A model generated the notes under the pieces. That model saw only the letters and a program-made list of their open reading frames with translations. It was not told the origin of the DNA and did no database searches. Shown one piece after another: positions 27,501-34,999 of a stretch of 64,000 nucleotides of DNA. Each line of letters begins with the position of its first letter. The stretch's first letter is position 1. The position numbers and the translations under genes were made by a program. The stretch is from Beroe forskalii (lineage: Eukaryota > Ctenophora > Nuda > Beroida > Beroidae): contig WFMF01000262.1 in the NCBI GenBank assembly GCA_011033025.1, positions 124,001 to 188,000 on the forward strand, given 5' to 3'.

Positions 27501-30500
27501 CTCCATCAAACCCAGCAGAGTTCACCGACCACCGTACAGACACTGCCTGAAACACAGCTAAAACTCCACAGATCACGTGATCTTGGTCACGTGATGGCTG
27601 ATATCAAGAAGACACCCTGAACGATATCAGTAACACACTCTACACACCATGGACCTGGAAGTGCATTGTAAGCACAGCTGTAATTAGTAGTACTCTACTA
27701 CCATTGTAATTCCCACCCCAGCACTTCACTCCCCACTTCCACTCCTGCCGGGGAAGGGCAGGGAGGAGGGGATGGGGGAAGAGGCGCGGTAGGGCGTGCC
27801 CTGTGGAAGAGGCAGGCAAAGCAAGACACCTGCGATGCCCTTATAATCGTCAATTACTGTACGATTTGACCTTTTGCGGCACCCTAGCCCCGTTAGCTTT
27901 ATACGTGGGAGAGAGAGGTGGGATTTTGAAGTCACCGATGCATACCATGCAGTACTGAAATTAAAATACATGGGATTTTACGGGAAGTGGGAGGGTGAGC
28001 TCCCGCACGCCAGATGTTCTTGGAGTGCTCCCGAGTGTGTTTGTCATGGTCACATGGCCCTGTGAAAGCTCACGGGGGGCTTTTCATGCACTCATTTTGC
28101 AAGGGGGTGAACATGTGCTTCTCTCATACATATGATAATACATACCACAAAATAATACTATATATGCTGATGCTGGCAGGTCCTGGCATACATAATCAGT
28201 TCCAAGAGTCTGAGAGTTAGCAACAAACGTGTTCACGCTTCAAATGTCTTCCAACTTGGTTGCCCCGCCACGTCTCATAATGCTTACATAATGGCGGCAA
28301 AAATCAGCAGATGAGGTGATTGATGACGTCATTATGAGAAAGTCAAAGAGAATCTTCGTATTTGATTTATAAGGTTAGGAATGAATATACTTAGTAAGAC
28401 TCATATAGCGTCAAGTTGTCAGGGCGATATGTGGTTTAGAAGGTTTTAAAGAAGTAAAGAGGATCTTTCTTTTCCTGGAATTAGTGACGATGTCAGGCGA
28501 TATAATATCATGTGTTTAGGGAGGATCTCTGAGATTCACGGGAAATTTAGTGATGACACTGATAAGGGCGTAAATCTGTGAAGTACTGCTATGGAGTCCT
28601 CAACACGTGTTTAGCTTCTGAGAGAATGCTCATGATATTATGCGATGACGTCATATTTGAGTTCCCCGACGTCATTATTTGAGTAGATCATTTTATTATG
28701 TCATGTCATCAGCCGTAAAATAACGATTGTCATTATGTCTGACATTTACTCTGCCTACAAATTGTCGATTAAGTAGTCAATTTTAAACCTAAGTTCAACC
28801 TAAGTTGTGTGTGGCCAGACTCAAATAGTTAGGAAAGCGCGGGAACATACTTGCAGCTAATTACTTAGTAGTTATCCAATTTACATTATCTATGATCTGA
28901 AAGCAAACATTTTACTAAATCAAGATCAGAAATGAATGGTTACTGATTCAAGCATGCTCAAAAGGCAATAAAAATTTTAAAGAAAATCCTGGGATGGTGG
29001 ATTGGTGGGGGATGGTGGGGAATGCCAAAAACAAATTTTGAGGGATTGTTTAAAGCGATGGATAAGAAGTTCGTGATCTTTCATACAACCAATGAATTTA
29101 GTGATAAAATTTTCAAACCATTGCTACGAAACATTGACAGACTTTTTATATTTTCAGATGATCACCTTCCCTACCATCGAAATCACTTACAATGTGAGTA
29201 TATTGAAGTATTGAGTATGACCTTAATTATTAACCTAATTCCATGATATTTGTGGTTTAGACTAAGATATGATCTTATGATGCACTTGAATTACGCATAT
29301 CATATTTTTGTGCCCCCTTTCTTTAAGAAGTAAAACAAAAATGAGTGGTCCTTGAAATTTCGTGCTCTTCGCCCATTTCTCTTCCCTCTTCTCACTAAAG
29401 CTAACTTCACCTATTTATAACTCGACCCCCCCCTCCACCTATTTCTAACCCCGCAATTCTAACCCTCCCCTCCCTCTCCAGCTAAAGACAGACCTCTCCT
29501 AACGTTCGAACAGAAGAAACCCCGTCGACCGAGGACCATCTTCTCCGCTTCCCAGCTGCTGGAACTGGAAGAACGGTTCCGGTATCAGAAGTACCTGTCA
29601 ACGGCCGAACGGAGCTGCCTCGCCTTCACTCTTGGTTAGTTTACTCTTCAACTCCAAGTCTTGACATCGCATAGGATTAGGACAGATTCGGCCAGTGGTG
29701 ATTTCCATTTAAATTGAGTATGATAAGGTCGCTTCTCTCAATCCCCTGTTATTGTTACTTTGTTACTCATGCGCGTTCCTTGGTATTATAGTAAGTTAAT
29801 AGCTCTGTTAGATATTTGTAGGAATACGCTATATCTCGGTTAGTTACAGTCTAGATGGATGCTTCTAGGGCTATGAATTAGAGAAAAGTAACTACAGATG
29901 CACTTCGAGTACTATGAGAAAGGTGTTTTGTGGTATATGAATTTAAGAGTAGGATTAGAGTACCCATAACCTGGATCTAAATATCTAATATTAGCTTAAA
30001 TTATCCCAGTTACTAGGGCTACCGAGGTAGGAGTAACGAGTTAAATCGCGCCGATATTTCCACAAAATCCCGCTCAACTGTGAAGTGCACTTTGCCTCAG
30101 CACTACTGCTCATAACAGCCAGTGAGTCGCGACTAAGGGAATCCCAGGCAATGAGGTAATACTGATCAATTACCCGAGTCTCAGTGGCACGGTCACCGGC
30201 CGGCTTATAAAAGCTGCAATTTCCAGGGAACTGCGCTGTATTTTTGGACCGCATTGAGTAAAACCGTAAACGGGAAAGTTTGGTAATGGGCAGGATTTAA
30301 ACGACTTACAGCCTCCAAAAAACGCTATCGTATTATATATGCAGTGCATACACCAGGAGCATTTAGATGCCAAGAAAAGCCGATTATTCATGGTAAGTAA
30401 AGGGAAGATGAAATGCACATGGTATCGCTTGGAACTGTGCTCGGATCTAGTCTAATGACAGTGCAGAGGGTGGTATTTGGAACATGGTTCAGGGAAGTTT

Positions 30501-31576
30501 TTACCGAACACCGGGTTCCACAAAACGTGACCAGATCACGGAGAAATCACTTAACATCTTCAAAAACATGTACTATCCCGTTTATAGTTCCACAGAACGG
30601 GGAGAAAAAAAGGAAAAAACTTGAAAAATAGAGTTCCCGAACGCTAACTAAAAATTGTGATCATGGTATTGAGCATCGTCATCATAATAGAAGTTCCAAG
30701 TACGACGGTTTTTTTTCTATTCCTTCATTTTGTGAAAATGGAATATCTCTTCTGGCTAACTTAGGGCAAGGCTTTCTGAGTATCTGGCAATTGACATATG
30801 ATTCATGAGATGCCGATCCTGGCTATTGGCTCAGTCAACAATCATTAATGAAGATAACTGGAAATTAATAATCTTACTTTCTTTTGCATAATTCATAACG
30901 CTCAAAGTAATACATCAATTAGCTATTGCTTGTAGTGTTATAAAAATTCTCAGGCTACTTATGTTTGAGACCAGAGTCAAGTGAATTGATTATATCAATC
31001 TTCTGTGGGATATTTTCATAAAACCTGCATAATCATTGGTAATTTCCACCAAGATCAAATGTAATGAATGTCTGGAATATTACATGTTCTGGCAACTGGC
31101 AAGTCTTATCGTGATCAATTAAAGTTAATTCTCAGTAATATGTCACGTAGCATTCATACTTCATAATTATTATGGGCTATGGTATTCGTAGATATCAATT
31201 ATCGAAGACCAAGTGTGGCAAATATACTAATAACGGTAGAAATTGTGAATAATTGTAAAAAATCGCCACGAGCCAAGACCATTGGAATTCATGTTACACC
31301 ATTTTTGCACCGGAGTGAGATTGGTACTGAAATACCCTCAGTAAATGACTGAACTTGCATTGCGTCATCCTAACATTATCAGTGAGATCATGACAAAACA
31401 CCTTACAAATCACCTCACCAAGACGTGATTTAACCTGCCCATACCTTCCAGGTCTGTCAGAAGAACAGGTGAAGGTCTGGTTCCAAAACAGACGGAGCAA
31501 GTGGAAGAAGGGCGAGAAGAGGAACGAGATCAAGGAGGAAGCGATAGAGCAGAAGACTATGACAGAGTTCGAATGA
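3518..31576 (+). CDS. Homeobox transcription factor (ANTP/NK-like), 3 exons
   Basis: Exons are 3518-4079, 29482-29634 and 31452-31576. Joined they give 840 bases, 279 residues, one uninterrupted frame, with both introns in phase 1 and GT-AG ends. Exon 1 encodes a proline-rich N-terminus with two engrailed-homology-1-like peptides (FRIDSLL near residue 9, FSIQDII near 38), the type that recruits Groucho/TLE repressors. Exons 2-3 encode a complete homeodomain: Arg5 arm, Leu16, Phe20, then [11 protein letters not shown] with Trp48, Phe49, Gln50, Asn51 and Arg53. The second intron splits the homeodomain at codon 39. Helix 1-2 sequence (YLSTAERS) recalls the Barx, Hmx and Dlx families, but I cannot assign an orthology group. 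The coding exons are clearly GC-richer than the flanks. The protein should act as a DNA-binding repressor in the nucleus. Extra exons inside the 25-kb intron cannot be excluded. Confidence 0.88.
4080..9230 (+). other. Homeobox intron 1, proximal part
   Basis: AT-rich intronic sequence. It contains one copy of a roughly 130-bp hairpin element (about 4494-4622), a GTAACA-rich simple stretch (about 6115-6330), a TCACGTGA site at 6809-6816 and a CA-rich patch near 6835-6920. A possible SINE tail fragment lies near 4798-4835. Apart from these I see nothing coding; the ORFs near 8.1-8.55 kb have no recognisable features. Confidence 0.6.
4494..4622. mobile_element. Hairpin element (copy C, diverged)
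   Basis: Matches the elements at 33.4 and 44.3 kb in order and layout (CCGGTCCATTTTGGGATCC at left, ATATGGACCCAATCAG at right, internal GAGGGCGCAGTTCGAAGGA), but with many substitutions. It is the oldest of the three. Confidence 0.65.
9235..9855 (+). repeat. 41-bp minisatellite, about 15 copies
   Basis: The unit contains GTGAGGCAGTGAGTGGACAC and recurs every 41 bases (for example GTGAGTGG at 9321 and 9362), nearly identical across the array with occasional AGGG/AAGG variants and a degenerate right end. It lies in the large homeobox intron. GTGAG and GGCAG words look splice-site-like but no exon is attached. Confidence 0.95.
9856..14400 (+). other. Homeobox intron 1, 9.9-14.4 kb
   Basis: Mostly unremarkable intron. 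It holds an X-box cluster (10187-10242). Open frames at 10244-10657 (-) and 11533-11754 (+) are the best coding-like stretches, but neither resembles a known family, shows splice sites or has a promoter. They may be decayed element fragments. Confidence 0.5.
10187..10242. promoter_or_regulatory. RFX X-box cluster
   Basis: A perfect palindromic X-box, GTTACCATGGTAAC, lies at 10211-10224, flanked by a variant at 10187-10202 and a half-site CCATGGTAAC at 10233-10242. A CACGTG follows at about 10256. RFX factors bind such sites, often at cilia genes. No adjacent gene start was found. Confidence 0.45.
14415..14458. promoter_or_regulatory. Three CACGTG sites
   Basis: CACGTG occurs at 14415, 14426 and 14453 within 44 bases. 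This is another bHLH-type cluster inside the homeobox intron. Confidence 0.4.
14850..15073 (-). mobile_element. tRNA-derived SINE, copy 1
   Basis: Read on the minus strand it starts GGTCAGGTAGCGCAGTGG (A-box) and carries GGTTCGATTCCC (B-box) at tRNA spacing: a tRNA-like head. The body that follows ends with CCCATTGCAGCGAAGTCTCG, shared with copy 2 at 26.5 kb. The head does not fold into a clean acceptor stem, so it is not a working tRNA gene. Transcription would be by RNA polymerase III. Confidence 0.8.
15245..15360. repeat. Hairpin cluster, TGCACGAGG...AGTGCAAT type
   Basis: Three imperfect copies of the compound hairpin motif lie near 15257, 15297 and 15334. An outer TGCAC/GTGCA stem encloses an inner GGY-GAA-GCC type stem, separated by GA on both sides. 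The same motif recurs at 43.2 kb. Confidence 0.65.
15786..15935. promoter_or_regulatory. X-box + CCAAT + CACGTG cluster
   Basis: An X-box-like ATTACCATGGCAAC lies at 15786-15799, CCAAT at 15906-15910 and TCACGTGA at 15928-15935. It has the same composition as the cluster at the left end of the window. It lies in the homeobox intron with no nearby gene start. Confidence 0.4.
15936..17577 (+). other. Intronic stretch without features
   Basis: AT-rich intron sequence. One CACGTG lies at about 16129. No coding, repeat or structural signal was recognised. Confidence 0.5.
17583..17978. promoter_or_regulatory. CCAAT-dense module with X-box and CACGTG
   Basis: Five CCAAT boxes (17583, 17622, 17795, 17825, 17865), an X-box-like GTTGCCATGGATAC at 17779-17792, CACGTG at 17848 and TCACGTGA at 17971-17978. 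The local sequence is GC-richer than its flanks. It looks like a CpG-type promoter or an intronic enhancer. The open frame across it (17586-17894) is probably incidental. Confidence 0.45.
18290..18890 (+). repeat. Pyrimidine-rich tract
   Basis: About 600 bases are dominated by C and T on the plus strand (many CTTCCTCC and TCTTC words), purine-rich on the other strand. This is low complexity with possible triplex or H-DNA tendency. No coding signal. Confidence 0.6.
19575..19690. promoter_or_regulatory. CACGTG pair with inverted CCAAT
   Basis: CACGTG lies near 19587 and 19661, with a CCAAT box at about 19625 between them. A GC-richer patch in AT-rich intron. A weaker example of the same motif grouping. 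Confidence 0.3.
20393..20506. mobile_element. Small TIR/hairpin element
   Basis: Fourteen-base inverted ends (AAAAAGTGCAAACC at 20393-20406 and its complement at 20493-20506) enclose internal hairpins GGCCGAAGGCC and GGCCAAAGGCC. A matching inverted fragment lies near 21370-21410. From about 20560 to 20960 there are further duplicated palindromic blocks (AATAAATTAT with GCACTGCAGT). It resembles a non-autonomous MITE cluster. Confidence 0.6.
21838..22257 (-). CDS. PLAC8-domain protein, nested in homeobox intron
   Basis: A single-exon ORF of 139 residues, start ATG at 22257 and stop TGA at 21838. From about residue 35 it shows the PLAC8/cornifelin/PCR family pattern: W[22 protein letters not shown] with the diagnostic CPC motif, a hydrophobic cysteine-containing stretch ([14 protein letters not shown]), a basic R-x-x-V-R-E-M-H segment and a final C-x-x-APC-x-L-x-Q motif. 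Family members are small cysteine-rich, often membrane-associated proteins, linked to metal handling or cell-size control in some eukaryotes; the role here is unknown. It lies antisense inside the first intron of the homeobox gene, which makes independent regulation likely. No frameshift was seen, so it looks functional. A 5' untranslated exon is possible. Confidence 0.85.
   Translation of the reverse strand: MDENHLQEEQMLPHTATSGATATSLGKPRHLYEEWQAPLFGCFDDLGLCLQTYLCPCVAAGLILEFTDTTTFLAGCCASLVPVVGCFYLCLARTKVREMHHIGGSESRDLGLSCLLAPCVLNQTAAEVDVRPAQILNRF
22905..23180 (+). repeat. Degenerate GAGTGAAT microsatellite
   Basis: Repeats of GAGTGAAT, GTGAGTGA and related words over about 275 bases, considerably decayed. 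Confidence 0.8.
23685..23722. promoter_or_regulatory. Two X-box-like sites
   Basis: GTTGCCATGGAAAC at 23685-23698 and GTTGCTATGGAAGC at 23709-23722 both fit the RFX X-box layout (GTNRCC, short spacer, RGYAAC-like). Confidence 0.4.
24001..24066 (+). repeat. Short tandem repeat with GCCAGCATGCCATAG
   Basis: Four imperfect copies of a unit containing GCCAKCATGCCATAGTATT. Intronic; no function is apparent. Confidence 0.7.
24741..24805. promoter_or_regulatory. Paired CCAAT and CACGTG sites
   Basis: Two inverted CCAAT boxes (CCCATTGG near 24739 and 24781) each precede a CACGTG site: GTCACGTGAC at 24756-24765 and CACGTG at 24800-24805. The duplicated NF-Y/E-box arrangement is regular enough to suggest selection or a local duplication. 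Confidence 0.45.
24842..26464 (+). other. Intronic stretch without clear features
   Basis: AT-rich intron. A hairpin with the GAGGCAAAGCCGAG core lies near 26440, just left of the second SINE. Otherwise nothing recognisable. Confidence 0.5.
26465..26690 (+). mobile_element. tRNA-derived SINE, copy 2
   Basis: It starts GGTCAGCTGGTGTAATGG (A-box), with GGGTTCGATTCCC (B-box) about 45 bases on. The 3' body carries the same blocks as copy 1, including a near-identical stretch around GAGCTGCCCATTGCAGCG and AAAGTATGGATAAC. The two heads differ in the anticodon region while the tails match, so they may be subfamilies sharing one tail. Confidence 0.8.
27573..27594. promoter_or_regulatory. Tandem TCACGTGA pair
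   Basis: Two TCACGTGA octamers at 27573-27580 and 27587-27594, 14 bases apart, in the homeobox intron. Confidence 0.4.
28320..28690. promoter_or_regulatory. TGACGTCA (CRE-like) sites
   Basis: TGACGTCA-type words occur near 28323 and 28643, with a further GACGTCATT near 28669. CREB/ATF sites have this form. A similar group lies at 55.4-55.8 kb inside a repeat-like region, so these could be carried by an element. Confidence 0.3.
29482..29634 (+). CDS. Homeobox exon 2 (homeodomain helices 1-2)
   Basis: A pyrimidine-rich acceptor ends in CCAG at 29481 and the donor is G/GTTAGT. It encodes the linker [13 protein letters not shown] and homeodomain residues through Leu38 plus the first base of codon 39. 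The frame continues from exon 1 (one base carried over) and into exon 3. Confidence 0.9.
29635..31451 (+). other. Homeobox intron 2
   Basis: A 1.8-kb phase-1 intron that splits the homeodomain. AT-rich. No repeat or nested gene was recognised. Confidence 0.75.
31452..31576 (+). CDS. Homeobox exon 3 (recognition helix, C-terminus)
   Basis: Acceptor CTTCCAG precedes it. It encodes [19 protein letters not shown] and a short charged tail ending in a TGA stop at 31574-31576. The tail after the homeodomain is only about 22 residues, lysine- and glutamate-rich. Confidence 0.92.
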
Positions 31577-34500
31577 GGGGCGGGAGTGAGGAATGTGCGG
31601 AATGTGGAGTCACGCCCCCACAACCCACTCACAACCCCTTATTATCACACCATATAGCTCACACCCCGGAGTCCCAGTGAGACAGGCGAGATGAAGGAAT
31701 GTAGTGCTTTCTGCTTCAAGTCAGGAGGAGGAGGAGGAAGAGGAGGAGGGACAGAGTGTCTAATGGAGGAGGAGATACACCCACACAGGATGATGAGCGC
31801 ACTAACCGAAAGAATAACACTTTTGTATCGGGATAAGAGGCGTAACGTTCTCCGATCTTAGATATTATTATTGGAGATGATAATATATATTGGTGTTAAG
31901 TTCGAGTTTATACATAACATATTACACTATATTGCTTTGTAAAAAATAGCTAAATAAGGGATGCTAAATAAGGTTTCGGATCATGACCCATTCTGCTGGG
32001 CAGGGGTACACATTACTTGAGGAAAAACATGGGTCTTCAGTTGTGAGTGACCCTCCGGGACTTGGTCGTTTCATGATTAGATTTAGAACAGAAGATCGTC
32101 ACATCAATGTTTCTCAAAGTGTACCCCGGATTAGCAGAATGACACATGTGATGTTTGTCACAAAAAGCATACGTTTAGGTCTTATGAACCCTGCAATAAA
32201 ATACTATAAATTCATGCGAAATAGTTATATTTTGCCTCATTTGTTGGCCCAGTGGGCACTAACGGGTTAAATAACAGTTCGTTTACCACATTTACACTTT
32301 TGACTTTACCACAGAATCGTTAACGTTCATTGTAATGCATTAAATTAATCACATACTTGTACACTTGGTATTGAAAATAACGTGATTTTTTTCATATTTA
32401 TGATGTTTCGCTCGAATCAGCACACATAAAAATATTTGATATTTGTTAATAACATGATAATATTATATTGATGTTACACCCTTTTTTGACTTCGTTAATA
32501 AGGTATAATCTGCGTTCAGAGCACTAGGTTTGACAGCATGATTTCGGATTGATTGATATTTAATAATAATTGCATAAATTGATAAAGTTTCACGTATTTG
32601 ATGATGATCTAGATTGTGAAGTAAATATCCCAGTTATTCAAGATAATTTCAAATTTCATACCCATATGTTCCAAACTTTCAACTATTTTATTTTTGTTTA
32701 TTTGAACTTAAAATGAGCCACAGTAATCTGGTTGACCAAATGGCCTGTAACTTTTTATTTATTTTCATTGAACAGCTGGTGACAATTGCACAACTCTGAA
32801 AATTCTAAATCAAATCCTGGCATAAACAAATGAACCATTGGCTGATAAACTGATAAAAAAAAGTTGCCATTCGAAGTTTGGGATTTATGCACACTATTTA
32901 GCATAACAACATAATATTTAACAGTTTTCATTTAAACTCATACATAATGACAATTTATAGTGACAATACTCTGTTGTCCAAGTATTTTAATATATAAGTT
33001 GAAATGAACATAATTTACCATATTTATTACTGGTGCTGTATATAGTTTGAATTTAGTTTATTGGACTTGAAATCATGTTTTATTGCTTTTGGTTCTGATG
33101 CTATCCATAGCATAATTTGGGAGTTTGGAAATTTCACCAAGATGGCAAGCTCAGACTGTTTCTACAATCCTGTTGATAGACGCTTATCTCTTGGCTTAAA
33201 GTTAAAGTTGAACACATATACACATGTATCAAGAGACTTGTAGAAAATTCAACCTATGATTTGGTTGGTGTAGGCTATAAGTTCACTCAAATAATCAACT
33301 CCTCTCTCGCAAAATTTTAACTCTGATTCGGAGTCCAATGACTCAAGTTCTAAAAAATACATTGACACGCACCTATCGGGTCCAATTTGGGATTTTTCCA
33401 GAGGGCGTTAGCCCGAGGGATGTATCCGGTTTTGGCCCTTGCCCGTAGGGTGATGGTCTAAACCAATATGGACCCGATCATGCAAGTGTCTATATATTAT
33501 AGACCCGCATGAAAACATCAGAGGGTTCTAAAATTATAAAAACGTAAAGTAGGCAATTACCACAAGGCGTTGGTTGAAACCTCAAAACAAGTTTTGTGAT
33601 ATGAGTTGGATGATATTCGAATGGTATAATGGGTACTTGCTGTTGCAATCTATTAAATTTATAATATTTATGAAGGTGCCCTATGGCCTATAAGCAGAAA
33701 TTAAAATTCATAACATACGCACCGCTGTCAAAAATTCAAGAATTGAATTCACTTATCTCTAAATTGATGGCAGCACCGAGTCTGGTGCCAGAGCCCAAAC
33801 CAAGCCGATGTCAAAAAACTTGAAAACAACTGCTGTACAAGTAACTACTAACTATACTCGTAGGTAAATGAAATAAGACGGTGTTAGGCGTCAGCTTTAA
33901 ATTAATTAATTAATAATAGAGTCCACATTGGTATAGAGCTTCAAGTTCAACTGGATTCTGGGTATGGCTTGTCTCCCATACAAACGTGTCTGAGTGCCGC
34001 CACAGATCAAACTTTTTGTATCTTTATCCTTATTCCTTAAACTAACCCTAACATTTACCCCAACCTTAATTCTTATCTTAAACCTAAAAAATCATGATCT
34101 TAACCCTAACAGCACTAGATGCGCTTCAATGCATTTTTCCGAGTTGTTAAAAGTATCAGAGAAGCGTTGACTCTATAAATTCATATTTATAATGAGGTTC
34201 CATCCCCTATTTAAAAGGATCTGATTTTAATGAACGCTCCTCCTCCAGGATTCTATGACAATATCCACGCTTATCACAATTCATTAGTTTTAATTGACTA
34301 TCGATGATAGTCCCTGGCGAGAAGTGTGACGCGCCGCACATGCTTCTCAGCCTGCTCACAACTGCATCAGCGGGGCTGGTATCACCAAAGAATTCTTTAC
34401 TATATACACCACACCATTCAGAGATATCTTTTTTAAAATCAAATTCAGCGAATTTACGTCAGTTTTGTTGGCTATAATTATATTTCAACGAGAACGAAAC

Positions 34501-34900
34501 GGGATACTTTGCACTACTTTAGACGGTATTTGAAATTTCACAACACACAGAATTCTCCTCGATAGTATGATTAGTATTTCATAAGTTCATATATAACTTG
34601 CAAATTTATTTAATACTTTGCATATGAAATCATTTGCAGCGTTCAGTAGATAATTAGCTGTTGTGTGTTCAGTTGATAAAAGTGAAACAACAAACATTTG
34701 GACAGGACTGAATAACAATATATTTTTTTACTTCCATATTATTGCATTTATTAAAAACACTTTTTTCTAAGTACAGAAGCAGCGACAGCAGAAAAAGGCG
34801 GTGCGCAATACCTAGCAACACTTTAAAAACCATGAAGCACGTTTTTTCGGCAAGCAAATCAATGTGATATTTTAAATATCAATTCACAAACTCGACATGC
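31577..34900. other. Homeobox 3' region and intergenic AT-rich DNA
   Basis: Starts with a purine-rich patch (GGAGGAGGAGG near 31725) in the probable 3' UTR. AATAAA at about 32195 is a possible polyadenylation signal. One hairpin element lies at about 33363-33494. Scattered CCCTAAC/TAACCCT words lie at 34038-34110. I see no gene. Confidence 0.5.
33363..33494. mobile_element. 132-bp hairpin element (copy B)
   Basis: The outer ends pair: ATCGGGTCCA near the left and TGGACCCGAT near the right. Internal GAGGGCGTTAGCCCGAGGG is a second hairpin. Related copies lie at 44326-44458 and, more diverged, at 4494-4622. Short length, inverted ends and dispersion fit a non-autonomous foldback or MITE family. 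Confidence 0.75.
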
Positions 34901-34907
34901 TCGAATC

Positions 34908-34916
34908 TATATAAAA
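34908..34916 (+). promoter_or_regulatory. TATA box of small gene
   Basis: TATATAAAA lies about 92 bases before the ATG at 35000, so transcription is expected to start near 34940. It is the clearest TATA box in the window. Confidence 0.6.
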
Positions 34917-34999
34917 CCATTACACGACAGATTACAATTCTCTGTTTTGTGTGTAAACGCTTCGCAACTCTCCTTTACACTTGTGTTTGTCGGATTGTC

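Noticed and set aside
34038-34110. Telomere-like repeat (CCCTAA)
   Set aside because: Only scattered CCCTAAC words without a tandem array.
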